The notes: generated from the sequence alone by a model not told the origin. A stretch of DNA of 64,000 nt from Seison nebaliae (GCA_023231475.1 JALJEE010001021.1:1-64000); one strand, 5' to 3'; positions 16,166 to 29,400 are shown, counted from the stretch's first letter. Numbers and translations are program-made.

Positions 16166-18919
16166 TTATTCTCCAGTTTCATGTTCCTCTTCAATATCAT
16201 CTTCCACTTCATTCTTGACTTCTTTTTCTACAGAACCTTCTTCTGGTTTCACTTCACTTTCTGCTGGACGTTCTTCCGATATTTCTTCTACTTCGTTCCT
16301 GATCTCTTTGGTCGATTCCTTCGTCTGTGATTTCGATTGGGATTTCGATTGAGATTTCGATTGAGATTTCGATACTGTCGCTTTTTCAACTGGTTGTTCA
16401 ATCTTATTAGTTGAACTTCTGGGAGCGCTCAACTTGTTCACATCCTTCTCAGACGAAGCCAATTTATTTAACTGATTATCTGATTGTAATTTACTAAATT
16501 TTTCTTCCAAAGATTCCTCTTTGATTTCACTCGTCTCTGAATTTTTTGTTTTCTCGTTCTCCTCAGTCACTTTAGTTGTCTCGTCGATAATTTCTGCTGA
16601 TTCCTCTTCTACACTTCGTTTCTCTTCTACATTTCGTTTCTCTTCTGGACTTTCTTTTTCTTCTGCACTTCCTTTCTCTTCCACATCTTCTTCATTCATC
16701 GATTTATCTTCCTTAACTCCATCTCCTTCTTCATGACTTGGAGTCTTTTTCGCTGTTTCCTCTTCGGTAACTAGTTCGCTCAAAGTTTTCTTTGTACTCG
16801 TCTTTGCTTCGGAACTGGTAGTGCTCTTATATTCTGGTAATGCATCAAGAGTTTGATGCATATCTGCTTGTGTCAACAAATATGTCTTTTGAATAAGTTG
16901 TTCAGCATCATAACGAACATCTTCTCGCAATTGATCTACATCTACTTGAGCTGCCGTGAAAGTTAGAGAAGCTCTTGAACGATGTTCTTCGTATTTCTCA
17001 ATAAATTGTCCCAATTTCTTATGGGAAATCATTTTGAGATTATGGAATTTATGTTTAGATAAATTGAGATTATTTAAAATTCTCGTTAATCTTCCACACG
17101 ATTCGATGATCATCTTAAAATGGAATTGAAAAAAATTATTTGGAGAATTGAAAGAAACTTCATCTTTTTGGAAATTTGCCAGGATGATGTTAATGAATTC
17201 CGATTGGAAATCATATAAAGAGAGTAAGAATGCGATGTCTTCGTGAGATCCTAATGCTTCGTATAATCTGATGATATTATCAACGACGAAAGTATTTCCA
17301 TAACTTTTATTAATTGTTGTTCGTAAGAAATCATATAAAGTTAATTCGGCCGGTTTCAACATATTCTCTCTCGCTGTCGATAATGAGAATATTTTCGATT
17401 TTTCAATTTCTTCTCCAGTCACATTCGTTCTCATAGCGAGTACATGATAATAAGCGAGTAATAAATCTAAATCTACTTTTTGAAGATAAAGAGAATAGGC
17501 AGTAAATTCATCATGACGAACGAATACTGAAACGGCTTGTAAGGTCGTGTAGAAAGTGGAGAAAGATAAAAGGGCAATACCCTTCATAATCTTTATCATA
17601 TCATTTATCAAATCACCACCATCATCATAAGGTGAGAGTGTTTTCTCTTTCACCAACTTCGAACCATCACTCCCATCAGCTACACTCGATAATTCTGGTA
17701 GAGTGTCGTCGCTCGAAGTTTTCGAAAAATAGTTATGGAATAAACGAGTCAAATATGTTCGGAAATCGACATGTCCACTCAATATGTAAATGAATAACAT
17801 CAGATTGATGAGAATATATTCGTCGTCTTTTGAATTCAACAGATTTATTTCCACATCCTTTACCGTCCGATTTGAAGCGGCTTCGTAATCCAACGACGAA
17901 CTGACAGCGATAGTAAAATAATGAATTCGTTTCTCTGTCAATTTATCATATGATATCGAATCAACGAGAGTTGATTCAGTTTTCACCGAACTCACCGTAC
18001 TTTCCATCGGTCCCAAATCCACAAATTGACTGATCATTCTCCCGAGATATTTCGCCACTTTTCCCATAGTCTGATGTTTAATGAATGTGTTCCGACATTC
18101 GTCTAATTAGAGAATATAAAGAAATCATTTTTCGAATTAGATCTAACCGTGCATACAAATATTCCAGAGAACATAAAGACTTTCATTGACAATAGAATTA
18201 TTTTTCGAATGAATTATTATCGAGTCGAATATTCGACTACAACCCACGAAGCAGCTCAACTTCTTTATGTTCTGTCCATGTCTGGCGAGAGCGAAGAAAA
18301 AATAATTCATCGTTCTCACAAATTGCTCATCATCATGATGTAACTAAATGAATTCAAATAAAAAGTAATTATTATTATTATTAATTAATAAAAAATTTAC
18401 AGCATAATTGTTAACTTTAAATGAACTTAAGACACTTTGTAGAACTTCATTCAATCGAGGATCATTATTATCTATCTTCAATGGAATCACATCATTCCAA
18501 TTATGATAAACATAAATGAATTTCGTGATGATACGTACGCCATAAATAAGGACGTCTGTCGCTTTAGGATATAACCGAATTTTATTAACGACATTATCAA
18601 ACAACTTCTCCGCATACCATTTGAGCATTTCATCTTTAACATCAGAGAATTCTTCTGATTGATCTGGTGATAAGTTGTCGAGAGGAACAGTAAAGTTTCT
18701 TATGGGAAATCTTGTTAGGTCGTCACATAATCTCCTTAAATATTGAATGGTATGTCCGAGACCCAATGATTGATCACTTAAACCTTCATCATAATTTTCG
18801 AATGTCAAATTGCCTGGTAGTGAAACTTCACTGATCGGACGAGTTGCCTGAGTTTCCCTATAAAAAATGGCTTTATATTCTCGAAGAATGTTATCTATAT
18901 ATTTCTCTTTTAAAATCAT
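16166..18919 (-). CDS. Uncharacterised ARM/HEAT-like protein with acidic KE/SQ-rich tail
   Basis: Three exons (18919-18401, 18343-18148, 18102-16166) give 883 aa. The first two thirds are helical and look like armadillo or HEAT repeats, for example NESLYVLWNICMHDECRN and later helices such as LTLYDFLRTTINKSYGN. The last about 210 residues are low complexity: Glu/Lys-rich blocks (EEKESPEEKRNVEEK) and a SKSQ repeat (SKSQSKSQSKSQSKSQ), ending in Glu-rich sequence. No enzyme motif is seen, and I do not recognise the family. The start is only 34 bp downstream of the stop of the kinase-like gene, so 5' sequence is extremely short, or the two are cotranscribed or trans-spliced. An acceptor-like TATAG lies just before the ATG. 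Confidence 0.7.
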
Positions 18920-18952
18920 TCTATACGAGAAAGGAATAGAGAGTAAAGAAAT

Positions 18953-20143
18953 TTAATTTTGAAAAATTGGAAACTCGATGGTCGGTCGTTCAAATTCACT
19001 TTTCTGCAAAATCCGTTCAATGATATTCATTAATTGTCTTGGATAGACCTGAAATAAAGACATTTAAAGAAATTTCAACATTTAAAGAGACATCAACTAA
19101 CATTCCTCATTTTACTGTATTCATAACCATTGAAAAAATGTTTGGCGTCCTTTCGAATAATTTTCAAATAATCGAAAAAAGTATTTTGCTAAAACAAGAG
19201 AATTATAAATGGAATAAACATTTAATGGGAATTGGTGTAACTGGGAAAATTGAGTTCGTCACCAATTCGAACATCAAAATTGCTACTGACCAAATATCAT
19301 TCCGTTTACCATCACCAGTTTTCACATCAACCGACGCTTCAATCGGTAACTTTAATCGCAGATCTAAAATTCAATCAATCTCATTTCTAATGAGGACATT
19401 GAATTGAACTTGGTTCTAAAACTGTATTTCTCACCAAAATTTCCAGGGCCGTCTCAGGTAGCCAATCAGTTAATTTGAAATGGAAATCAGTTCCATCACT
19501 CTCCAAAAATTCTTCCAGTTTCGTAAAAGTAGTGAAGAAAATGTTACCAGGAGTAATGGCACCATGCGAAACGTTACGTTCATGCAAATGTGCCACAATA
19601 TCCAATAGGCAACAAAAAATCTTTTCAATAGTCTAATTTTTTTCGTGATGAATTTCAGTAGATAAGTTGAATAGAACTTCTAATGGTATTTTCGTATGGT
19701 TCTCCTTGTAATAATTGACGACTTCCAGTAAGGAAAGGTTCGGTATATATTTCCGAATGATACACAATTGAATAGACGACGCTTCAATGAGGAAATCTTT
19801 GAAAATGTAAGAGGGAACCACGCAGAATTCTGGTGGCATATTCTTCCGATCACGATCAAACTCCGAAAATAGGAATGACGCATGATCATTACTCAATGTC
19901 TCCACCTGCACATACGGAGAATGGTATACAAATCAAGATTTAAAATCATTAAATAGAACTCGTTTCAATACAAATTTCTTATTTCGATCATATAAATCTT
20001 TCACTACAACACTAGAGCCCTGATTGCCACTTGGTAGTGTGTCTATTATCTGATGGTGTGGTTAATAAGAATTAAACGTCTCTCGTGATAGGTGGAGAAC
20101 GAACCTGATATCGATTCTCCTGGAAAAACCGATTAAAAGACAT
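18953..20143 (-). CDS. Small degenerate protein kinase (probable pseudokinase)
   Basis: Seven exons (20143-20105, 20049-19960, 19905-19678, 19632-19410, 19363-19242, 19188-19102, 19048-18953) join in frame to 294 aa. The kinase fold is visible: a weak glycine loop LPSGNQGSSVVV, the lysine in FVLKRVETL, the catalytic-loop position HGAITPGNIFF, the DFG position KLTDWLPE, then RNDIWSVAILMFEL and a late ERPTI. The catalytic Asp of HRD is replaced (HGA) and DFG reads DWL, while the VAIK-type Lys and the loop Asn are kept. I infer little or no phosphotransfer and a scaffold or allosteric role. There is no extra domain. The gene is not on any single long reading frame, so it is easily missed. The closest family is unknown. 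Confidence 0.75.
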
Positions 20144-20663
20144 TTAGTTAAGGAAATTAATGAATAGAACTGAAATTGAAAACCGGAAAACAGAAATTAA
20201 ATTTTTCCAACAAAGGCGCCTCTCGAATCACGTTTGGTATATACAACATTCTTCCTAATCTTTTCAATTTCAAGAAAGACAATTTTCAACTTGTTCTAAT
20301 TTTAGTATTCCGAATAAAATTTCAATTGATGGAAAGGAGAGATTGTTCGGAAAAAAACTAAATTTTCTTTGTGGAGTTAATGTTCGTTGTCCATAGTAAC
20401 TGGATAAAGGAGATTGAAAAGAAGAAGTAAAAGAAGAATTTCATTTTTTCAAAAATTAAGTTCAATTATAACAGAGTTTTGATGGAATGAATAAATATGA
20501 GGATGAATGGTATATAATTATGTATGGGATGGAGTGGAAATAGAGTATAAAAATAAAAAGAATTTTCTGAAGATAAATAAATGTAATTCTCATATTATAA
20601 TTCTCCCAGAACATAATTCATAAATTTCTATTATTTTCTTCATAAAAATGGTATGTCATCTCA
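20144..20663. other. Intergenic between kinase-like and NHL genes
   Basis: About 520 bp holding the upstream region of the minus-strand kinase-like gene and the 3' end of the NHL gene. It is AT-rich and I see no gene. Confidence 0.4.
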
Positions 20664-22142
20664 TTAGAGTAGCATTGGACATACACCGACTAGTTCTTGA
20701 TATGCAATCATACAAGGGAAACAGACTGTCTTAAATTTCACTTCATGTATACAATAACCATTCTCGTGACCAGGAAGTCTTCCTTCCACAAACTTCTTCC
20801 AACTCTGTTCACGTGGTTTCTCACAATCGAAATAATATTGTATCGGCGAATTACTCTGTCGTTGTTTGGGAGGATGATAAGGAATCGTTCTCGCTGGTGC
20901 CTGATTCATTTCTGGTTGTCTATTCCTTGACACAACATTCTTATCCGACAGAATATAAACATGACAACGATAATCTCGACTGATCATCGCTAAGGAATTT
21001 GAATCGAGTATACAAACGTCATTGATAGGTGCCTGTCGTTCGATAGAACGTAACATAACGAGAATTGATGCGATCAATAAAACTTGACGATTCTCTAAGA
21101 AACTTGATTTGTTCGTAGCAGGAATAGTGAGATCGACGGATTGATGTATTATTGGACGTTTAATTTCCACAAATTCACTCAATTTAATTATCGTTATATT
21201 GAACGCCATATGATTATCAGATATGACTAATATTTCACCGTCGTTACATAAATTAACTGCCGCCGGATAATTAGTGACAGATTCACGACCGATCGCCATC
21301 TGATATTTACCCGAATAGTCAAAAACACAAACTGAAGAAGAACGATTGTCACATACATAAATCAATTGACGATACCAGTCAGAAGTGATGGCGGTTGGAA
21401 AACACAATTTATCTTCCGCTTTGAACCAATGAAGAATTTTTCCATTTTGTGAATTGAAGATGGAAATGCGTTTAATGAACGATTCAATGACAATGAGATG
21501 ACCGACTTGATCGCAACAAATTCCACGAGGATGAATCAACCATGTATCTGCAAAATATCGTTCCACCACATAATCGATTGGGAGGACTGTCCGTCGTAAA
21601 TTTTCCATCGATTTCAATCCATGTTTCTTTAAACGATCCTCCAATTCTTCGTTGGAAGGTAAAGTAAATCGTAAAATGATTATTCGTTTCCTTGGAGGTC
21701 GTTCGAGAACAGCTAAACGGAATTTTGTTTGAATTCCATCATTCTCCATTTCCATCAAAGGAAAGATAGTACTCGGTGGTATAAAAGCCAAATTATTTTC
21801 TTGACGAGTACTCGAAAGTTCGATATCATTCGATGATTGAAGTCGGAAGAAATTCTCATTTTGAAGACTAATTTTCGGTTGTCTAAATTTCCGTAATCCA
21901 GTCGACGAATAATCATTCGGCAATTTCACCATTCGAAACGGATAATAGAATGTATCTGTATTTCCAATGGTAGCTAACAATTTCGATGTCTCCAAATTGA
22001 ACACACATAAATTATGTTGAGCTGCATCTGAAATGATAATCGTATTCTTTCTCAATGATATGATACCGGATGGATCGTCGATTTCATGATGATATTTTCC
22101 CAAACGTTTCTCTTCTCTGATGGAATATCGTTCCGAATGCAT
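20664..22142 (-). CDS. NHL-repeat beta-propeller protein
   Basis: One open frame of 492 aa. Several NHL-type blades are visible: DPSGIISLRKNTIIISDAA, HPRGICCDQVGHLIVIES, FPTAITSDWYRQLIYVCD and YPAAVNLCNDGEILVISD. Each follows the P-x-G/A-hydrophobic then hydrophobic-D pattern. NHL propellers bind RNA or protein, as in Brat and TRIM2/3, but no RING, B-box or coiled coil precedes the propeller here. An internal 51-nt segment (about 21104-21054) begins GT after FLENRQ and ends CAG before APINDV. It could be an in-frame intron removing a hydrophobic VLLIASILVMLR stretch. The C-terminus is Cys-containing (FPCMIAYQELVGVCPM). Confidence 0.75.
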   Translation of the reverse strand: MHSERYSIREEKRLGKYHHEIDDPSGIISLRKNTIIISDAAQHNLCVFNLETSKLLATIGNTDTFYYPFRMVKLPNDYSSTGLRKFRQPKISLQNENFFRLQSSNDIELSSTRQENNLAFIPPSTIFPLMEMENDGIQTKFRLAVLERPPRKRIIILRFTLPSNEELEDRLKKHGLKSMENLRRTVLPIDYVVERYFADTWLIHPRGICCDQVGHLIVIESFIKRISIFNSQNGKILHWFKAEDKLCFPTAITSDWYRQLIYVCDNRSSSVCVFDYSGKYQMAIGRESVTNYPAAVNLCNDGEILVISDNHMAFNITIIKLSEFVEIKRPIIHQSVDLTIPATNKSSFLENRQVLLIASILVMLRSIERQAPINDVCILDSNSLAMISRDYRCHVYILSDKNVVSRNRQPEMNQAPARTIPYHPPKQRQSNSPIQYYFDCEKPREQSWKKFVEGRLPGHENGYCIHEVKFKTVCFPCMIAYQELVGVCPMLL

Positions 22143-24783
22143 AATATCACTCGATCGAACTTATCAAACTTATCGATCGTTGTCCAATTTGATTTTCCGA
22201 TATTTTACAACAAAATTTCCTTCTAATTATCTTTCTTTAATCTATTTAAAGATTCTCCACTTTCCTTTTCTTTTTCGTTGATGATAATCGCGAATGGAAT
22301 TATTAATAGGAGGAAAGAATGAAACTTTAAATAGATTATTGAAAGTATCTACTCATTTTGAATGTTTGAGATTTACTCAAACACTTTTTATAGTTCCTAC
22401 ACCTGTACGGATAATTGAGCTCATTTTCCTTTTAGTTTTCAACATTTTAAACATTCAAATTGATTTTTACAGTTACTCTTCGATGTCAATAGTATTCACA
22501 CTATTCAGTATTCAAGTACAGTCACGCTACATAATAGCACATCGTTGTGGAAGGAATGATAGCTACATGAAATATGTCGCTAAATGAATAGAGGATCAAG
22601 TAATTAGCAGAAATGTCATCGGAAATATCTCAAAATTAAAGTGGAAGATAAAAAATAGTTTTTTTTTTCGTTTTTCGTCCGTTAAACATCATAAATAACA
22701 GTTGGCACAATTTTCGAAATGTTGAACAACAACACTAATAATTTGTTGATAAGTTAACATATCATAAAACATGAGTGAAACGATCAATGAGAAAAGAGAG
22801 TAATTGTTTATTTAATTATTTAATTAAAAGAAGACACATGTAGAGATAGTATGTATATAAATATTTTTCTTGTTAATAACAAAACGAAAAGAGAAGAAAT
22901 TTATTTATTTAATTAAACAAAATCGATATATTTCATCGATATCATCAAATCAATATTCTCGTCTGATTCTCATATCCCATCAACAATCCGCATTAAATTT
23001 GAGAGAATAAATTAATTCATGTCATTTCCTTATCTCTCACACTGTCAAATAAATCTCTAAAGAAAAAACAACGTTCGATTGAAACTCTTCATCAAATGTG
23101 TTTGTGGAGCGAGAAGGAGCGACTTGATCGTTTTAAACTTCTTTTAACTGATCTGTGTAAATGATCTGTATTGGAAGGAGAAGGAAATGTTCCAATGAAT
23201 CAACATTTCAATTAATATAACTCACATTGACGATTGTTACATCATCAGCATATACGATGATAATGTATGATAGATGTGATGTAGATGTGGTGGTAGAGTA
23301 TGAAGGCAATGGAAATTATATAATAATGAAAAGGAATGGGTAAAAACGAACAGATATTAACTACCACCATCACCATCATCGTATTGTAGTAATAGTTGTT
23401 CAATATTTGTTTGAGAAAGTTGAGAACAGTTCGTCCTCTCTCCATCGTACGTTGAATGTAGATATACCAGTCCGACAAGACGAGTAGTAGTTTTAAAATC
23501 ATCCCTAATGGTTATGTGTTGTGTAATTACATTCTCTCTCTCATTTTCGTCAATGGCGTTCATTACTAATATATTACGATTTAGAAGATCCGCATTTATC
23601 AATCATCCAACCATCTTGATAGATTTTATTCTTCTATTAATTCTTATCATCATCATGATAAATGATTTCCATATATATATATATATATATCCTCTCGGTA
23701 CATCTGAATATCCTAACACATCCACTGACTGACTCAGCTATTTATACATCAATAATTTTATTATACCTACTAAAAAAATGATGATGATGATGGTGAAGAT
23801 GAAGATGATTCGTCTACAAAACAGTTTTCTTATTTCTTCATTCATCATTACATAATAGAAGAAATAAATAAGGAACTTATCGTATCAACTGGAGAGATAT
23901 GTGAACACAAACACACACACGCACGCACACAACATACCGTAAGGTGAAAATAATAATAATTGTTGGTTGGAGGGGAGGGCGAATATGTAGGAATGTATGA
24001 AAATATTTCTGTTTCCTCTTCTTTTTTCCACTAACTATCCACCCAATATTTCTACCACCATCACCTCCACATTCCATTATTATTAGTCATCCGTTCGTAT
24101 CTGTAACTATATCTGCGGCTGTAACGCTCCCACCCCAAACCATGATTGGGAGAGAATTTACAAGACCTTTTTCTTTTTTATAAAATCTCTGAGTATCGGA
24201 ATGAAATTTCTTATTCAACTGCCACTCACGTTGTTGTTGTAAGGAGAGACTAGGAAATAATAGTAAACTCCGATGACTAATCTGTGACGTGAAGAAGAAT
24301 AAGAAGAAAATAATAATTCGGTTCAAATAAAACATTTGTCCTTATGTTACCTTCGTGTATCTTCTCTCCATTTTATAATCCATCATCATCTTTTCCTATC
24401 TGTATGATATAATTTCTCAAAATAATCAACATCTCTCTCTCTCTATATATATATATTTCTATTGATTCGAATACGATAGATCTCGCGAATGAAAGAGAAA
24501 GAGAAAGAGCAAGGAGAGATTCTTTTCTTATAAACGAAATAATATATTGTTGTCTATTGGGAATTATGTTGAATTAACAAAATAGAATCATTTCAATGAA
24601 AACCGAGAAGAAAATAATTGAATAATTTGAAAAGAAATTAATTGAAACTTTCTCAACATTCTTCATCGATCAGTTGAAAGTGTCAATCAATAATTAACGG
24701 AGTGTCTTCTTTACGATCCGTCTCTCGCATCAAATTCAATTTAATTCATATTCAAACAAAACTGATACAATCTCACATTTATT
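22143..24783. other. Divergent intergenic region between NHL gene and DOMON-b561 gene
   Basis: A plus-strand frame at 22294-22587 (97 codons, hydrophobic, starts MELLIGGKNE) and a minus frame at 23357-23602 (81 codons) have no recognisable domain or intron logic; either could be a small gene, but I give each a low chance. An AT microsatellite lies at 23671-23690. Both flanking genes are transcribed outwards, so their promoters should lie here. Confidence 0.35.
23671..23690. repeat. (AT)n microsatellite
   Basis: Ten AT units without interruption in noncoding DNA. Confidence 0.9.
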
Positions 24784-26481
24784 ATGAATCTTAATCGAAC
24801 TCGATATTTTCTTTTTCTTCTATCAATTCTTCTACTCAATACGGTTATTTTCCATTTTCCTTCAACCAACTCTCAACCAAATCTCAGATCACTTGCTCAA
24901 CAGATGTCGAAGACGAGAACGACGAGTTCGATGTAGATAATTGTGGAAATACGAATGCTTGCTATCTCGAACCAGGTAATTGTCGAGGATTCGATTGTGA
25001 CAACTTAATTACATGGAAATATTTCAAGGATCGTGTTCGATTCAATTTAAACACGAAAAGTGACGGATGGACAGGAATAGCTTTCTCTAGAGATCATCGT
25101 TTAGGTAACGATCATTTAGTGTCATGTCAACTAAAAGATGGTATCGTCAAAGTGGCCTCTACTTTCTACTCAACCAAAATCGAACCATTAGATAACGACG
25201 ATGAACATGTAGCAATTGAGAATACACATGGTCATTTTGAAGATGGTCGAATAAAATGTGGATTTGATCGATTGAAATCACCACCCAAGAAGTATGAAGG
25301 CAAATTGGAGGATTTCAATGCACATCCATTCTATATCATCACACCGAGAGGATCAATTCCACAATATCGTTCGAATTCATTTTCCATAAAATTTCAATCA
25401 ATAAATTTATTCATCTTTTTAAATTCATATAATTCAGGTGAACCAATGAAAGCGGAAAATTATTTAGTTAATTCAAAACCGATAAATTTTGGAAGATCTG
25501 GTGATCATGATGCAAATTTCGGTGCAACACGTCACATTAACGGAAGTATCAAAGCTCATGGTTTTCATTTTTTTCAAATGATTTTTTTATCCAATTTTTT
25601 TATTTTACTTAAGCTTGTCTCATGATAATTGCTTGGATCTTATTGTCAAGTATTTCCTTTTTAATCGCCCGATTCTATCAATCGTTCTGGAATAGAACTA
25701 CTGAACGTTATCGATCAGTTTGTTGGTGGCCGGTTTAATTTTATTGAAATTTGTTTTTCTAATATTTTTCTTTTCTCTTTAGACACATATTTCTTTATCA
25801 GTCTTGGCTTTAATCTTAACGTTAATCGCATTCATTATCATATTGGTCGATTTGAATTGGGAATGGAGTAAAGTGTATGACCATTCAACAATAGGAATAA
25901 TTGTGATAATTTTAGCAGTTCTACAAGTTAGGAGAGACATGTTCAACATAAATGATCGTCTATAAAATATTTTCAGTTCGTCTTCGGTTTCTGTACACCA
26001 AGTCCAGAAAACTCGTGTCTTTATTGTCTATACTGTTTCTTTCATTGGCTGTTGGGTAACGTGGCCTTCTGTCTCTCAAGTTCATTCAATTTTTTTCTTC
26101 ACTAATTCTTTCAACTTCTTTCTTCAGTTGTCGCTATATTTTTGGGATTACGAGTTATTTCTCATCCATTCCCCATCGCTTTGTATTGGTTGATTGCGGC
26201 ATGGGCAATTTTCTTCATGATTGTCGAACTGATACTCGCCATACATCAATGTTGTACGAGTGACACGGCGGAGAAGAATTTAGGGAAATATGGTATTGTG
26301 ATAACGAAGAAAGAAGTTCAAATGCAATCGGAGAAACCAGCTGTTTATTATTTTTTTCTTCAAATCTTTTATTCATGGACATTTATAGGGATATCGATGG
26401 AAACCATTGTTATTCATAGTTTATGCTGTGGTCACGTTGATTGCGGTGATTGCCATGCTTGTATTAATATGTATCCATTAG
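24784..26481 (+). CDS. DOMON/cytochrome b561 reductase (FRRS1-like)
   Basis: Eight exons (24784-24843, 24888-25368, 25438-25560, 25614-25732, 25783-25926, 25977-26055, 26128-26342, 26389-26481) give 437 aa. A signal peptide (RTRYFLFLLSILLLNT) is followed by a Cys-rich start and a DOMON heme/sugar-binding domain (SDGWTGIAFSRDHRLGNDH). A cytochrome b561 core of about five or six helices follows, with conserved histidines at KAHGCLMIIAW, THISLSVLAL, DHSTIGIIVII and FFHWLLVVAIF. This architecture is that of ferric-chelate reductase 1, which moves electrons across a membrane, probably from ascorbate to iron or another extracellular acceptor. The 69-nt intron between exons 2 and 3 is a multiple of three and in frame, so it can be misread as coding; its translation is Phe/Asn-rich. 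Reductase activity is inferred from architecture. Confidence 0.88.
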
Positions 26482-29400
26482 AATTGAGAAGAATATTCTT
26501 TACATCAAACACCTAGAACAGAATTTGATAAATTATTCATCCTACTTATTATATGTCTCTTCGCGAAGAGTATATAAGAGGTATTGTAATAATTCCTTCA
26601 ACTTATTAATCATGATAAGACTCAATTCGACGGAATTGATCATCGAAACATTGCTACAGAACTCTCTCTCTCTCTCTCTTTATCTCTATCTCACATTATC
26701 TCTCAAATCTCATTCTTGTAAATTTTATGCAAAGAAGAACTATTTTTCTGTTTTAAAAATTTTTCATTTTATTATCATCATTTTGCCTCTTTTTCATTCT
26801 TTTCATGCATACTTTTATAGCGATGATTGAATCTCCAAAAAAAGAACAATAATTTTAATAATAACAAAAACAACAACAACTATGATAATAAGATTCGATC
26901 TGTTTTATTGAGAGTTTTATAAAAATCTTATTAGTTTCCATATTATTCGAATTATTGTTGATATTTTAATAAACTTTTCATTTTCCATTCATTTCGTGCA
27001 AGATAAGTCAAATGGAAAAATTATGTTGACTCTTCACGTGTTTGACTCTTCTTCACATGTTCGTTCTTGTTATGAAAATGATGAAGATGCAATTGAATTC
27101 CATTTGGAATTATTTAGTCAAATTCGAATAAATTAGAAAAATTTAATAATTTCAAATTGGTTCAACTAATCTCTCAACTAATTGACGAGGCTAAAAGTTT
27201 TTTTTTCCAATCTCTTTATGGAACTGTGATCAATGGAAATGATGGAAAGAGAAAGAAAACTCATTTAAAATTTCGAGACAGAACTTCTTTCTCGAAAGAG
27301 GACAAAGTCATTTTCGTTTGGGAGATAATCAATTTTGGATTTTTTTTCCGATGTTTAGAAATTTGGATGATACGAATGATTCAATTAGAATTAATTTATT
27401 CCGAAAATTTAATTATGTTTGTACCAAATAGGATTAATCAAATGTTTTCCCCAATCAAACTCTCTCAGGTTACTTATTATATTACTAAGAAAATTTTTAA
27501 ATTTTCGAGGTTACTTTTCATGTTAGTTCAACAATCCCATGTTGTATATTACTTTTCAATGTCTTTCCTCTTAGACGACCAGATTATATGTACTCCATCG
27601 ACGTCTAACCTGTATAAGAGGTTATAAGACTATAATAATAGTTCATTTCCATACCGATACCATATCTATTCCAATTTCAACTTAATAGAATGAAAATATG
27701 AAATTGTTGAAAATGAATAGACAAAAAATTAGAGACTGTAATCTTCTTTCAGTTATAATAATTTCAATTAATCGTTAAATATTACTAAGCATTTCATCTG
27801 GCTGCTTATCATATGAACACAATTAAGAGTAAAATGGAATATTTTACCCATAAATTTCTCATTTTGCAAATGAAATAAAAGAGATTTGTTTGGTAAATTA
27901 CCAGTCGATTTATAACAAACAATCATCCACGATTATAATTAATTCTTTCGACTGAAATTCTCGTTGTTCCATTGTAAATATTTCTCTGAGAAAATGATGA
28001 TGGAACGGAAAAGACAATTAATGGATGTTACGGGAAGAAAATAAATATCTGACGTCAATTTGTTATGGAATATTCGATTATTAATTATATGGTCTTATGT
28101 TATTACTGATTCTCCTTCGCATATGTTAAGGGAAACGTATAGGATTAGATAACGATTAGAGATTTAATCGCATAGACAAGAAGAGGATTTTCTTCAAATG
28201 TTCTGACGGAGAATTAATCGGTGATTTGTATTTGGAAAACATATGCATGTTTAATGATTTCTATATACGACGATGAACATTGAACATATGACGGCAGAAT
28301 TAGCGTGATGCATTTTCCGTGTATCTTGTAAGTTGGTGTTTGAAATAGGAGAATCCTAGAAAAAATATTTTGAATGTCGTTGGATGACGAATGTATGGAA
28401 TTGAGGACATTCCATTGAAATTCCTCAAAGATTGATAAAGAACGATGGTTAAAATATTCAATTGTTTCTTTTGATAAAATTGTCTCGTGAAAAGATTTCA
28501 GGTAAAAAAGGCGAAATATATTTAGTAAATTCATCGTATTATTGCTGATATACTTATTATGCCTAGTATACTATTTCTTTGATCAAGATAATTATTTTCA
28601 TTTGCGTGTTATTTACATACACTTCTTATTCTACCGTGTCAGTTCCATCTGCGTTTTCCATCATCTACAACGTCGAATTTACATCAACAATTCCTAGTTT
28701 TCTCCATTCTTCTTCTTAACGCAGAATGTGTGATTGTACTGCTTGGTAAGGAGTGAACAGTTCACATCGTCCCTCTCAGGTTTAATTGTATGAATACATC
28801 TCAACTCATTCTCAATTATTCTACAGCCAGTGGTCACGAATGATGTAATCGTCCATAATATTCGTTTCCTTCTTACAGTAGATACCTCCCAGATATTCCA
28901 CTTTCTTCCACACACAAACTATTAGAGGAACGAAGAGTTCTCCTGGTGAGGAGTGTAATGATGGATGGACTAATTGTAAATTTAAATAAGTTTACACTTT
29001 TTCTTTACCTTCAATGAATGTTCTCACTAATTTAGTTTTGCTTGATCATTATTGTAGTCGAAAGATCATTTGATTTGGAGATACAACTACTTGAATTAAA
29101 AAGAATTCGTTAAAAAAAAAAGAAATTCTTATTTGTAGATCTCTATTTGATTTAGCTATTTCTATTTATTATTCCCAATGTCTGACGGATGTTCATATAT
29201 GTTATCGACATTAAAGAAACTTTTCACCAGTTATATGATACTATTGAAGATGGTGGAAATGATCCATTCAATTATAAATAGAAAACTTGTTAACAAAAAA
29301 AATTTTTGATTTCTTTCCCCATTCCTCCATTCTTCATTTCCATCATCATACTCACCATCGTCATCATATTCTCCATAAATTTATTCAGTTAGTCATTTAA

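Noticed and set aside
16330-16740. Repeat-derived or foreign insertion in the ARM-like gene tail
   Set aside because: The SKSQ and EEK repeats are in frame with the main protein and look like ordinary low-complexity expansion.
22294-22587. Small membrane-protein gene
   Set aside because: The frame is hydrophobic but has no signal of conservation, splice logic or family; kept only as a note in the intergenic entry.
25369-25437. Coding reading of the DOMON-b561 second intron
   Set aside because: It is open because its length is a multiple of three, but the translation is Phe/Asn-rich and the flanking GT/AG sites fit the other introns.
27157-27627. Plus-strand frame of 156 codons
   Set aside because: Length alone; composition is that of AT-rich noncoding DNA, with no domain and no supported splice partners.
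28694-28915. Thrombospondin type-1-like cysteine pattern on the minus strand
   Set aside because: Only the C-terminal cysteine spacing is suggestive; the WSxCS/CSxTC core is absent and no neighbouring exon could be joined.
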